The notes under the pieces are model-generated. The model saw only the letters and a program-made list of their open reading frames with translations, did no database searches and had not been told where the DNA came from. This document shows positions 8,168 to 16,482 of a DNA stretch of 64,000 nt, one piece after another. The translations under genes and the position numbers were made by a program. How positions within the stretch are numbered: position 1 is the first letter of the stretch; each line of letters opens with the position of its first letter. Source of the stretch: Burkholderiales bacterium (GTDB lineage: Bacteria > Pseudomonadota > Gammaproteobacteria > Burkholderiales > Burkholderiaceae_C); assembly GCA_028868855.1 (NCBI GenBank), contig JAGWTR010000012.1, positions 1 through 64,000 on the forward strand. The letters are read 5' to 3'.

Positions 8168-8857
8168 TCAGGGAGATGGCCGTTCACGGCCCGTTCCGCC
8201 CATGATTTCGATGCGATGCTGCTGGTGTATCGGCCCCGCCAGCGTGATCTCCAGCACGCCATTGTCCATGTGGGCCTGGGCGCTGCCGGCGTCGACGCCT
8301 TCGGGCAGCGCAATGCTGCGCACGAAACGACCGTAGCTGCGTTCGCTGAGTTGGCGCCCATCTTGCTGGTCATCGAACTGGCTGCGGCGCTCCCCGGAGA
8401 TCAGTAGTTGCCCGTCCTGGATTTCAACCGTGACGTCGGCTTTGTCGATGCCGGGCAGGTCGGCGGTGACCTTCAAACCGTCCGCGGTCTGGACCACCTC
8501 GCAGCACGGAGACCACATGGGGGCGATCTGCGCGGCCAGGCTGCGCCGCGCAGTGCCCGGGGCGCCCCACATGAAGGACTCGACTTCGCGGTCCAGGTTT
8601 TCTGTCAGGCGCTTCATGGTGTTGAAGGGCTCTTCAAAGGCATGGAACATCGAGCTGAACCACGCGTTGGGCGAGGTGGGGGTCGGGGGGGGCTGGTCGG
8701 ATGCGGTCTGGGTGTCGCGATTCGCAGCGTGCCATGCGTTTTGTCGGATTGAATAGTGGGGACCCAGCACATCCGCTTTGGACTGTTCCTGCGATCCTGC
8801 GGCGCTGGGTGAGGTGGTCTGAGGCGCGCTTTGCGCTTTGCTGCGGAGGGTGGTCAT
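8168..8857 (-). CDS. Hsp20/alpha-crystallin family small heat shock protein
   Basis: Small heat shock protein of 229 residues that should bind unfolding proteins without using ATP. The alpha-crystallin domain covers about residues 115-215: CCEVVQTADGLKVTADLPGI, DVTVEIQDGQLLISGERR, SYGRFVRSIALPEGV and NGVLEITLAGP. The N-terminal part of about 110 residues is long, rich in Ser, Gln and Pro, and longer than in most bacterial relatives. GAAAGGA before the ATG at 8857 decides this start over an upstream in-frame one at 8941. It stands alone between the ceramidase and a TetR gene. No ROSE-type leader was recognised in the roughly 210 bases upstream. Confidence 0.9.
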   Translation of the reverse strand: MTTLRSKAQSAPQTTSPSAAGSQEQSKADVLGPHYSIRQNAWHAANRDTQTASDQPPPTPTSPNAWFSSMFHAFEEPFNTMKRLTENLDREVESFMWGAPGTARRSLAAQIAPMWSPCCEVVQTADGLKVTADLPGIDKADVTVEIQDGQLLISGERRSQFDDQQDGRQLSERSYGRFVRSIALPEGVDAGSAQAHMDNGVLEITLAGPIHQQHRIEIMGGTGRERPSP

Positions 8858-9069
8858 GGCGATCCTTTCGTGGCGGTGAGATGCGCGGTCGACGTGCGGA
8901 CGTTTGGGGGCCTTGTCTGTGAGAGCAATTGGCGTTCCCAAATCGGCACCCCCATTCAGGAGGCGCCACAGCGCTGTCGACGGCGCCGAGCAAAGCGGGC
9001 CACGACGGTAAGTTTTTCAAAGATTGAGAAAAATACACACAGGCGGCGCAGGGCCCGACCCTGTGCGTG

Positions 9070-9762
9070 TCAGGGCGTGGCTTGGCTCTGCTGGCGGGCG
9101 TAGCCGATGCAGGCCTTGAACAGGGCCAGCGTGTTGTGCAGCACCTCATCGATCGGGGTGCTGCACTTGTCGGACACCCACTGCGTGGCGATGCGCGAAC
9201 TGGCGCCCACCAGACCATCGGCGAGGGTTTGCACGTTCAGGCCCACCTGGTTCAGGTGGGGAAAAAATTGCTGCATGAACCCGGCCACCATCTGCGAGAA
9301 ATCTTGCGTGGCCTTGTTGGCCAGGGAGTACATGCCTTCACCCACATTGAGCGCGTCGATCAGGGCCACGCGGGCGCGGCGCGGGTCGTCGCGGATGAAC
9401 TCCAGAAACGTGCGCAAAGCCGCCTCGGCCAGTTGTTCCGGGTCGGGCTGGGATTGCGCCAGTGCCACGATGGTGGTGTTCATCAATTGGCGGTTGATGT
9501 CTGCGTACACGGCGCGGAACAGGGCCTCCATGCTGTCGAACGACTCGTAAAAGTAGCGCGAGGTCAGTTGCGCCTGATTGCACACGTCACGCACCGTGGC
9601 GGGGTGGTAGCCCTTGTCCCCAAACACGGCCAGCGCGGCCTCGATCAGGCGGGCCTTGCGCTGGCGCTGTCGCTCTTGCGGATCGATGCCCGCATAACGC
9701 CGCCCGAGGGACCCCGATGTGGAGGGGTTCGCGGGGTTTACCCTATTTCTGGAAACAGTCAT
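9070..9762 (-). CDS. TetR family transcriptional regulator
   Basis: A 230-residue repressor. The helix-turn-helix is PATVRDVCNQAQLTSRYFYE at about residues 52-75, preceded by the usual first helix RLIEAALAVFGDKGY. The C-terminal ligand-binding region is a standard all-helical one and does not reveal the ligand. I use the ATG at 9762; a TTG at 9768 in the same frame is an alternative. The gene is divergent from the SDR at 9898 with a 135-base gap, so it likely controls that SDR and the esterase behind it. Confidence 0.88.
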   Translation of the reverse strand: MTVSRNRVNPANPSTSGSLGRRYAGIDPQERQRQRKARLIEAALAVFGDKGYHPATVRDVCNQAQLTSRYFYESFDSMEALFRAVYADINRQLMNTTIVALAQSQPDPEQLAEAALRTFLEFIRDDPRRARVALIDALNVGEGMYSLANKATQDFSQMVAGFMQQFFPHLNQVGLNVQTLADGLVGASSRIATQWVSDKCSTPIDEVLHNTLALFKACIGYARQQSQATP

Positions 9763-9801
9763 TGTCAAATACTATTTTTGATGAGGACCATTGTCAGAAT
9801 G
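9760..9801. promoter_or_regulatory. Repeats in the TetR/SDR divergent region, possible operator
   Basis: The octamer CATTGTCA occurs twice in direct orientation, at 9760-9767 and 9790-9797, and TCAAA/TTTGA arms face each other across seven bases at 9765-9781. The location between a tetR gene and its divergent partner makes a regulator site plausible. The arms are short and AT-rich, so the call is weak. Confidence 0.3.
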
Positions 9802-9897
9802 GCGTTGACTGGCATGTCGGGCATCTTGCCGCAATTTGCCATCCCGCTGATCTGGTGTCTTCCCGTTAAAAACCCCTGAGTTACCTCCCTTGCATAC

Positions 9898-10737
9898 ATG
9901 AAAAATTTCACGAACAAAGTCGCCGCCATCACGGGTGCCGCCTCCGGCATGGGGCGCGAGTTGGCGCTGCAAATGGCCGCCAAGGGCTGCCATCTGGCAC
10001 TGAGCGATGTCAATGAAAAAGGCCTGGCCGAGACCGTTGCCATGGCGGGCAAGCTGGGCGTGAAGGTCACCTCGCAAACGCTGGACGTGGCCGACCGCGA
10101 GGCCATGAATGCCTGGGCCGCTCAGGTGGTGCGCGATCACGGCAAGGTCAACCTGATCTTCAACAACGCTGGCGTGGCCCTGGGGGCTTTGCTCGAAAGC
10201 GTCAAGCCCGAAGACTTTCAATGGATCATGGGCATCAACTTCTGGGGTGTGGTGTGGGGCACGCAAGCCTTCCTGCCCTACCTCAAACAGGCCGGTGAGG
10301 GCCACATCATCAACACCTCCAGCCTGTTCGGCCTGCTGTCCGTGCCCACGCAAGGCACCTACAACAGCAGCAAGTTCGCCGTGCGCGGCTTCACCGAGGC
10401 CTTGCGCCAAGAACTGGACATCGACAAGAGCGGCGTCAGCGCGACCTGCGTGCACCCGGGAGGCATCCGCACCAACATCGCCCGTGCCGCCCGGATTGAC
10501 GCCACGCTCCACAACAAGATCGGCGGCACGGCCGATGACGCCCGCATGCGCTTTGACAAGCTGCTCAACACCACCACGGCGGCCAGTGCGGCGCGCACCA
10601 TCATCCGCGCGGTCGAGGGCAACAAGCGGCGCGTGCTGGTCGGGGTGGACGCCATGTTCCTGGACAAGGTGGCGCGTCTGCTGGGGTCCTGGTATCAGCC
10701 CTTGACCACCCTCTTTGCCAAACAAGGAATGATGTAA
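9898..10737 (+). CDS. Short-chain dehydrogenase/reductase (SDR)
   Basis: Classical NAD(P)-dependent SDR of 279 residues. The cofactor motif TGAASGMG is at about residue 12, NNAG at about 90, and the catalytic Ser and YNSSK are at about 142 and 155-159 (YxxxK present). The C-terminal extension after residue 240 is typical of SDRs acting on lipophilic alcohols or ketones. It is followed after five bases by an HSL-type esterase and is divergent from a TetR repressor, which together suggest a small inducible unit for degrading an ester whose alcohol is then oxidised. Confidence 0.9.
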   Translation: MKNFTNKVAAITGAASGMGRELALQMAAKGCHLALSDVNEKGLAETVAMAGKLGVKVTSQTLDVADREAMNAWAAQVVRDHGKVNLIFNNAGVALGALLESVKPEDFQWIMGINFWGVVWGTQAFLPYLKQAGEGHIINTSSLFGLLSVPTQGTYNSSKFAVRGFTEALRQELDIDKSGVSATCVHPGGIRTNIARAARIDATLHNKIGGTADDARMRFDKLLNTTTAASAARTIIRAVEGNKRRVLVGVDAMFLDKVARLLGSWYQPLTTLFAKQGMM

Positions 10738-10742
10738 AAATC

Positions 10743-11735
10743 ATGAGAGCTGCCGCCGCCGAATTCCAGGACACCGAGCCGCAAGCCGTCTCGCCACGTG
10801 ACCCTATCATCCGCCACTTCATGCCGCCCCCTGGGCTGCGGGAAGCCCTCTTGGCACCGGCCTTGAAGCTCGGGCTGCGCATGACCTTCAAGGCATTCAT
10901 GCGCCCGCCCTTCCCGCTGTTCGTGCAGCGCGGGCTTCTGCATGGCCTGTCCTTGACCATGCCTCAGGTCGCTGGCGTGAGCGTGCGCCATGTCAGCATC
11001 GGCGGCATCCCGGCCGAGCGCCTTGCCGTGAAGGGCCTCAAGCCCCGGCGGGCCGTGTTGTACATGCACGGCGGCGGTTTCTGCACGGGCAGCCCGCGCA
11101 GCCACCGCACCATCACGACGCGCCTGGCGCAAATGACGCAAGCCGAGGTGCTGGTGCCACATTACCGGCGCATTCCGGAGCATCCCTTCCCGGCGCAGGT
11201 GGAAGATGGTGTGGCCGCCTACCGTCAACTGCTGCAAGATGGTTATCAACCCGAGCACATCGCCATTGCGGGCGATTCGGCCGGGGCTTCTCTGACCCTG
11301 ATGGTGCCGTTGGCGTTGCGCCAGGCCGGCCTGCCGCTGCCGGGGGTGCTGGTGATGATGTCGCCGGCCATCGACCTGGAGATGAAATCACGCAGTGCCC
11401 AGGAGCGTCGCGGGCAAGACCCGATGATCAACACCAGCTGGGGCAAGTTGATCGTGGAGTGGCTCAAGGTGCCGCATGGCCATCCCCTCGTCAATCCCAC
11501 CGCCGAAGTCCTGTCAGGCTGGCCGCCCATCATGATCCAGGTCGGTGAGCACGAGGTCTTGTTTGACGATGCCCACCATGTGGCGGGCCTGGCGGCGCAG
11601 GCGGGCAACCACGTCGAGCTGGAAGTCTACGCAAAACGCTGGCATGTGTTCCAGGCGCAGGCCGGCTTGCTGCACGGTTCAACGGCGGCCTTGCGTCGGC
11701 AGGCCGACTTCATGCTCCGCCACTGGGGAAGGTGA
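10743..11735 (+). CDS. Alpha/beta hydrolase, HSL family esterase
   Basis: Carboxylesterase of the hormone-sensitive lipase family, 330 residues. The oxyanion motif MHGGGF is at about residue 102, the nucleophile elbow GDSAGAS at about 176-182, and the family's acid and histidine lie in the last quarter (IQVGEHEVLFDDA, then KRWHVFQ). No signal peptide is present, so it acts in the cytoplasm, probably on short or medium acyl esters. Co-transcribed with the SDR and ended by the hairpin at 11740. Confidence 0.9.
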   Translation: MRAAAAEFQDTEPQAVSPRDPIIRHFMPPPGLREALLAPALKLGLRMTFKAFMRPPFPLFVQRGLLHGLSLTMPQVAGVSVRHVSIGGIPAERLAVKGLKPRRAVLYMHGGGFCTGSPRSHRTITTRLAQMTQAEVLVPHYRRIPEHPFPAQVEDGVAAYRQLLQDGYQPEHIAIAGDSAGASLTLMVPLALRQAGLPLPGVLVMMSPAIDLEMKSRSAQERRGQDPMINTSWGKLIVEWLKVPHGHPLVNPTAEVLSGWPPIMIQVGEHEVLFDDAHHVAGLAAQAGNHVELEVYAKRWHVFQAQAGLLHGSTAALRRQADFMLRHWGR

Positions 11736-11739
11736 AAGA

Positions 11740-11767
11740 AAGAAGGCCCTCGCAAGAGGGCCTTCTT
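11740..11767. terminator. Bidirectional Rho-independent terminator
   Basis: Perfect 12-base-pair stem (AAGAAGGCCCTC with GAGGGCCTTCTT) closed by a GCAA tetraloop. It lies between two converging genes, the esterase ending at 11735 and the acyl-CoA dehydrogenase ending at 11785. The stem ends supply short T tracts in both directions. Confidence 0.85.
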
Positions 11768-11784
11768 GATCGGAGCCCGTCAGC

Positions 11785-13608
11785 TCAATTGAAGCTGAAG
11801 TGCTCGTTGTCCATTTGCATGAGCGCGCTGGTTGGGGCCAGCATGGACTGTTTGTGGCCATCGGCGCGCGGCAGCATGCGCTCGAAGTAGAACTCGGCCG
11901 TCTGGATTTTGGCCTTGTAGAACTCGGCCGATTCCTTGCCCTTGCCACTGGCCAGTAGTTCGGTGGCCTTCTTGGCCTGCAGGGCCCAGTAGTAGCCCAT
12001 CATCACGAAACCCGAGTACATCAGGTAGTCAGCGCTGGCCGAGCTGACGACGTCGCGGTCCTTGGCGGCGCGCAGCATGATGCGGGTGGTCAGCACATTC
12101 CACTGAATGGCGCGCTTGGCCACCGAGCGGGCCATCTTGCCCAGCGGGCCGCCGTCCAGCAGGTGCGACTTGGCAAAGCCCAGCATCTCGCCAGTGAACT
12201 CGCGCACGCATTTGCCCTTGGTCTGCAGCAGCACCTTGCGGCCCAGCAGGTCCAGCGCCTGGATGCCGGTGGTGCCTTCGTACAGCGTGGAGATGCGCGC
12301 GTCGCGGGCGATCTGTTCCATGCCGTGTTCCTTGATGTAGCCGTGCCCACCGAACACCTGCATGCCCAGATTGGCCGCTTCCAGGCCCATCTCGGTCAGG
12401 AAACCTTTGAGGATGGGGGTGAAGAAACCCAGTTCGTTGTCGTAGCGCTCGTAGTCGTCGGGCTTGCCTTCGGCCACGGCGTTGACCATGCGGTCGGCGA
12501 TCTTGGCGGCGTTGTAAATCATGGCGCGGCCACCTTCTGCCACGGCTTTTTGCGTCAGCAGCATGCGGCGCACGTCGGCGTGCCAGATCAGCGCGTCGGC
12601 GCTATGGTCAGCGTCCTTCTTGCCCGACAGGGCGCGCATGGAACGGCGCTCCTTGGCATAGGGCAGCGCGCCTTGGTAGGACAGCTCGGCATGCGCCACG
12701 CCTTGCACGGCGGTGCCGATGCGGGCCGTGTTCATGAAGGTGAACATGGCTTCGAGGCCCTTGTTGGGCTCGGCGATCATGTAGCCCACGGCCTCGTCAA
12801 AGTTGAGCACGGCCGTGGCCGAAGCCCGGATGCCCATCTTGTGCTCAATCGAGCCGCACACCACCGGGTTGCGCGCACCAAGCGAGCCATCCTTGTTGAC
12901 CACGAATTTGGGCACGATGAACAGCGAGATGCCGCGGGTGCCCTTGGGCGCATCGGGCAAACGGGCCAGCACAATGTGGACGATGTTGGCGGCCAGGTCG
13001 TGTTCGCCGGCGGAGATGAAGATCTTGGTGCCACTGATCTTATAGGTGCCGTCAGCCTGGGGTTCGGCCTTGGTCTTGACCTGGCCCAGGTCGGTGCCGC
13101 ACTGGGGTTCGGTCAGGCACATGGTGCCGGTCCACTCGCCGCTGACCAGGGGAGGCATGTAGGTGTTTTTCTGCTCGGTGCTGCCGAACTGGAAGACCGT
13201 GTTCATGCAACCCAGGCTCAGGCCGGGGTACATGGTGAAGGACCAGTTCGCCGTCCCCATCATCTCGGACTTGAGCAGGTTCAGGGACATGGGCAGGCCC
13301 TGGCCACCGTATTCGGTGGGGTGCGACAGGCCCTGCCAGCCGCCAGCGACGTATTCGGCGTAGGCTTCCTTGAAGCCCTTGGGCGTGGTGACCACGCCGT
13401 TGTCGAAGTGGCAGCCTTCCTGGTCGCCCGACAGGTTCAGGGGGGCCAGCACCTCTTCACAGAAGGTGGCGGCGCCCTCCAAAATGGCCTCGACCATGTC
13501 CGGGGTGGCATCCGCGCCGTTGGACAGGCTGGCGTAGTGGCTGGTGTAGTCGAACACTTCGTTCAACAAAAAGCGCATGTCGCGCAAAGGGGCTTTGTAT
13601 TGCGGCAT
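11785..13608 (-). CDS. Acyl-CoA dehydrogenase, long (DmdC-like) subfamily
   Basis: FAD acyl-CoA dehydrogenase of 607 residues, the longer subfamily with an extra C-terminal domain, which also includes 3-methylmercaptopropionyl-CoA dehydrogenases. Motifs are MCLTEPQCGTDLG (about residue 163), KIFISAGEHDL, FGGHGYIKEHGMEQ, and LYEGTTGIQALDL (about 440), in which the Glu of YEG is the catalytic base of this group. It is closely related to the gene at 21837. The gene is preceded by a strong palindromic TetR-type operator at 13677-13711 whose core recurs before the tetR of the fad operon, so it is probably induced by the same acyl-CoA signal. Confidence 0.92.
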   Translation of the reverse strand: MPQYKAPLRDMRFLLNEVFDYTSHYASLSNGADATPDMVEAILEGAATFCEEVLAPLNLSGDQEGCHFDNGVVTTPKGFKEAYAEYVAGGWQGLSHPTEYGGQGLPMSLNLLKSEMMGTANWSFTMYPGLSLGCMNTVFQFGSTEQKNTYMPPLVSGEWTGTMCLTEPQCGTDLGQVKTKAEPQADGTYKISGTKIFISAGEHDLAANIVHIVLARLPDAPKGTRGISLFIVPKFVVNKDGSLGARNPVVCGSIEHKMGIRASATAVLNFDEAVGYMIAEPNKGLEAMFTFMNTARIGTAVQGVAHAELSYQGALPYAKERRSMRALSGKKDADHSADALIWHADVRRMLLTQKAVAEGGRAMIYNAAKIADRMVNAVAEGKPDDYERYDNELGFFTPILKGFLTEMGLEAANLGMQVFGGHGYIKEHGMEQIARDARISTLYEGTTGIQALDLLGRKVLLQTKGKCVREFTGEMLGFAKSHLLDGGPLGKMARSVAKRAIQWNVLTTRIMLRAAKDRDVVSSASADYLMYSGFVMMGYYWALQAKKATELLASGKGKESAEFYKAKIQTAEFYFERMLPRADGHKQSMLAPTSALMQMDNEHFSFN

Positions 13609-13676
13609 AGGTCACCTCGGGATGTCTGGAGAACGGGGCGGCACATCGGCGCGCCCAAACCGGCGATTCAGTTGTT

Positions 13677-13711
13677 TTCGAACGATCGTTCTTTTCAAAC
13701 GGTCGTTCGAA
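13677..13711. promoter_or_regulatory. Palindromic TetR/FadR-type operator
   Basis: Two 14-base arms, TTCGAACGATCGTT (13677-13690) and AACGGTCGTTCGAA (13698-13711), are inverted copies with one mismatch across a seven-base centre. The left arm also contains the perfect palindrome GAACGATCGTTC. It lies 69 bases upstream of the minus-strand acyl-CoA dehydrogenase. The core CGAACGATCGT is found again in front of the TetR gene at 21058. Confidence 0.75.
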
Positions 13712-13826
13712 TCAGGGCGCAGTTATACCGCACCGTGCAGCGGTTTGGGAGATTTATTGCGACAGCGGCGGTGATTTGCGGTGGGATACCATCGAAAAAG
13801 ACGGACTTTTCCCAAGGGACACAACA

Positions 13827-14546
13827 ATGTTGGTGTTGGATAAAAAACGCGCACGCTTGGCTTGGTTGGTGGGCGGGGCCCTTGTCCTGGCCGTGGGTGG
13901 CGCTGTTTACCATTTCACCCGTGCGCCGCAGGGCGGGCCGGTGGCGGCCACGGCGGGCCATGACGGCAAATCCTTTGACTGGGCCGTGGCCGGTGCGCCG
14001 CGTGTTGCTGGTAGCGGTGCCCTTGCCAGTGCGGACCCTGAGCGCCCTTCGGACATCCCGCCCGAGGAGTGGAAGCAGCTGCTCGACGGACTGCGCGACC
14101 ATCCGCAGCGCGAGGCCGAGCTCAAGCGTGTGGTGGGCTATATGCGCTTTAAAAATGACGTGGAGCGCTGGACCGCGTTGAAGGACCAGCCCGATACGGC
14201 CGAGCGCGCCCAAGTGGGACGGCGCGTGCTGGAGGCCCTGCCTGCACACTTTGCCAATCAAGAGGTGACCTCGGGCGAAGCCTTGATGCTGCAGGCGGCG
14301 ATCTACGCCGATCTGGTGCCTGATGAAGCGCAGCGCAAACCGTTGCTGGAATCGGCGCGTCAGGCCTTGATGCAGACGCAGGCGCAAGACCCGGTCATGC
14401 AGGAAAAGCTGCGCCATGACGAACAGCAGACGCTGGACTACAAGCGGCGTGAAGCCGAGATCTTGGCCCGCTTCACCGCCAAGCAGATCGATCAGGCGCA
14501 GTTCGAAAAAGAACTCGCAGCCGCACGGGTGGCGGCGTTCAAGTGA
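13827..14546 (+). CDS. Membrane-anchored helical protein, lipase-chaperone-like
   Basis: Hypothetical protein of 239 residues with a single N-terminal membrane segment (ARLAWLVGGALVLAVGGAVY) and an otherwise periplasmic, charged, helix-rich chain. The second half is packed with Glu, Gln and Arg (for example KLRHDEQQTLDYKRREAEI and QIDQAQFEKELAAARVAAF). That design, and the position of the anchor, recall lipase-specific foldases and phospholipase C accessory proteins, although it is shorter than LifO proteins and no lipase gene is adjacent. AAGGGAC before the ATG at 13827 decides the start. It is divergent from the acyl-CoA dehydrogenase. Function unproven. Confidence 0.7.
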   Translation: MLVLDKKRARLAWLVGGALVLAVGGAVYHFTRAPQGGPVAATAGHDGKSFDWAVAGAPRVAGSGALASADPERPSDIPPEEWKQLLDGLRDHPQREAELKRVVGYMRFKNDVERWTALKDQPDTAERAQVGRRVLEALPAHFANQEVTSGEALMLQAAIYADLVPDEAQRKPLLESARQALMQTQAQDPVMQEKLRHDEQQTLDYKRREAEILARFTAKQIDQAQFEKELAAARVAAFK

Positions 14547-14568
14547 GGAAGTGAGGGTTTGAAGTTGG

Positions 14569-16068
14569 CTAAAGGCGCGGCAGGCTGTTCAGCGCCTCGT
14601 TGAGGGCGCTGGACTTGACCACGCCGCGCAACTCGCCGCAGCGCGCCAGCAAGGGTACGGCCTTGCCCGGGTTGAGCAGGCCTTGCGGGTCGAACGCGGC
14701 TTTGAAGGCCAGCATCTGGCCGCGCTCGGCGTCGCTGAACTGCACGCACATCGCGTCGAGCTTTTCAACGCCCACGCCGTGCTCCCCGGTGATGGAGCCG
14801 CCCAGTCGCACCGCCGTGCGCAGGATGTCGTTGCCAAAGGCTTCGGCCTGGTGCAGTTGCTGCGGGTTGTTGGCGTCAAACAGGATCAGCGGGTGCAGAT
14901 TGCCATCGCCGGCATGGAAGACGTTGACGCAGCGCAGCGCATAGGTGGTCTGCATCGCGTTGATGGCGTGCAGCATCTCGGCCAGACGCTTGCGCGGGAT
15001 GGAGGCGTCCATGCACAGGTAGTCCGGGCTGATGCGGCCCGTGGCGGGGAAGGCGTTCTTGCGGCCGCTCCAAAAACGCAGGCGCTGGGCCTCGTCGGCG
15101 CTGATGTCCAAGCGGGTGGCGCCCGCCGCTTGTAAAACGTCGGTCAGTCGGGCGATTTCTTCGTCGACTTCTTCGGGTGTGCCGTCGCTTTCGACCAGCA
15201 GGATGGCGGCGGCTTCGAGGTCGTACCCCGCATGCACAAAATCTTCCACGGCCGCCGTCATCGGACGGTCCATCATCTCCAGCCCGGCCGGAATCAGGCC
15301 CGCGCCGATGATGGCGGCCACGGCGTCGCCGGCTTTGCCGATGTCATCAAAGCTGGCCAGCATGCAGCGCGCCACTTGCGGCCTGGGCAGCAGGCGCACG
15401 GTGACCTCGGTGGCCACACCGAGCAAGCCCTCGCTGCCGATGAAGGCGGCCAGCAGGTCCAGGCCAGCGGCATCCAGGGCTTCGCTGCCCAGCGTCAACG
15501 ATTCGCCCTCGACGGTGAAGCCGCGCACGCGCAGCACGTTGTGCACGGTCAGACCGTACTTGAGGCAGTGCACGCCGCCGGCATTCTCGGCCACATTGCC
15601 GCCAATGGTGCAGGCAATCTGGCTGCTGGGATCGGGGGCGTAGTACAGGCCGTGGGCGGCGGCGGCCTCGCTGATGGCCAGGTTGCGCACGCCGCATTGC
15701 ACGATGGCGGTGCGGGCCAGCGGGTCAAGGTGCACGATGCGGTTCAGTCGCGCCAGCGACAGGGTCACGCCCAGGTTGTCGGGCAGTGCCCCCCCGGATA
15801 AGCCGGTGCCTGCGCCACGCGCCACCACGGGCACGTTCAAGGCATGGCAGGCCTTCAGCACGGCGCCGACTTCTTCGTGGGTTTCCGGCAAGGCCACGGC
15901 CAGCGGGCGTTGTCGGTAGGCGCTCAGCCCATCGCATTCATAGGGGGCGACCGACTCGTCGTGCCACAGCACACTGCGTGTCGGCAGCACGCGCTGCAGG
16001 GCGGCGACGACCTCGCGCTGGCGTTGAACCCGGAGGGGAGGGTTTGGGGCAGTGACCGTGGCGTCCAT
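14569..16068 (-). CDS. FAD-linked oxidase, GlcD/D-lactate dehydrogenase type
   Basis: Flavoprotein of 499 residues that oxidises a D-2-hydroxy acid such as glycolate or D-lactate. The FAD-binding 4 domain (PCMH type) is in the first half, with VVARGAGTGLSGGALP at about residue 82 and the DPSSQIACTIGGNVAENAGG segment at about 145. The C-terminal FAD-oxidase domain carries NVFHAGDGNLHPLILFD and GGSITGEHGVGVEKL near residues 385-440. The glcE and glcF partners are not nearby, so it may be a stand-alone D-lactate or 2-hydroxyglutarate-type enzyme. ATG at 16068 chosen over an upstream one at 16092. Confidence 0.9.
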   Translation of the reverse strand: MDATVTAPNPPLRVQRQREVVAALQRVLPTRSVLWHDESVAPYECDGLSAYRQRPLAVALPETHEEVGAVLKACHALNVPVVARGAGTGLSGGALPDNLGVTLSLARLNRIVHLDPLARTAIVQCGVRNLAISEAAAAHGLYYAPDPSSQIACTIGGNVAENAGGVHCLKYGLTVHNVLRVRGFTVEGESLTLGSEALDAAGLDLLAAFIGSEGLLGVATEVTVRLLPRPQVARCMLASFDDIGKAGDAVAAIIGAGLIPAGLEMMDRPMTAAVEDFVHAGYDLEAAAILLVESDGTPEEVDEEIARLTDVLQAAGATRLDISADEAQRLRFWSGRKNAFPATGRISPDYLCMDASIPRKRLAEMLHAINAMQTTYALRCVNVFHAGDGNLHPLILFDANNPQQLHQAEAFGNDILRTAVRLGGSITGEHGVGVEKLDAMCVQFSDAERGQMLAFKAAFDPQGLLNPGKAVPLLARCGELRGVVKSSALNEALNSLPRL

Positions 16069-16088
16069 CGGTGTCACTGTAAACCCAA

Positions 16089-16367
16089 TCAACGGATGGA
16101 CAGCTCCGGGATGCGGCCCAGCATCAGGTGGTCGCGGCGGTCGATGGGTTGCGTGTCGCCATGCCCTTCAAAGCGGTAGTACTGGCCCGTGACCGACGAG
16201 CGCACGCTCAGTGAGCCATGGCCAAAGTATTTGGCGCACACGGACCCTTGCACTTGCCCCTGCGCCAGGGCCATTGGCTTGGGTGGTGTACTCGCCGGTG
16301 CTTGCGAAGGCATCGACGAATTAAACGAGATGGGATGGGTTGGCGCGGAGGTGTTTCGGGCAATCAT
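16089..16367 (-). CDS. Small conserved hypothetical protein
   Basis: A 92-residue protein with a Ser/Pro/Thr-rich N-terminal half and a compact C-terminal half containing SVRSSVTGQYYRFEGHGDTQ and DRRDHLMLGRIPELSI. The second half resembles a short conserved segment I associate with uncharacterised Burkholderiales proteins. AGGA before the ATG at 16367 supports the start. It lies 20 bases ahead of the GlcD-like gene in the same direction and may share its transcript. No signal peptide, membrane segment or known catalytic motif is visible. Confidence 0.6.
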   Translation of the reverse strand: MIARNTSAPTHPISFNSSMPSQAPASTPPKPMALAQGQVQGSVCAKYFGHGSLSVRSSVTGQYYRFEGHGDTQPIDRRDHLMLGRIPELSIR

Positions 16368-16482
16368 CAGAGGTGTCCTGCAGTGACCGGCCCGATGTGG
16401 ACCATGCAACAAATTGTGTTCGTGCGACAGCGGTCTGACCATCCCTACTTATAGGGAGCCCAAAAGGGGGCATCCCGACGGC

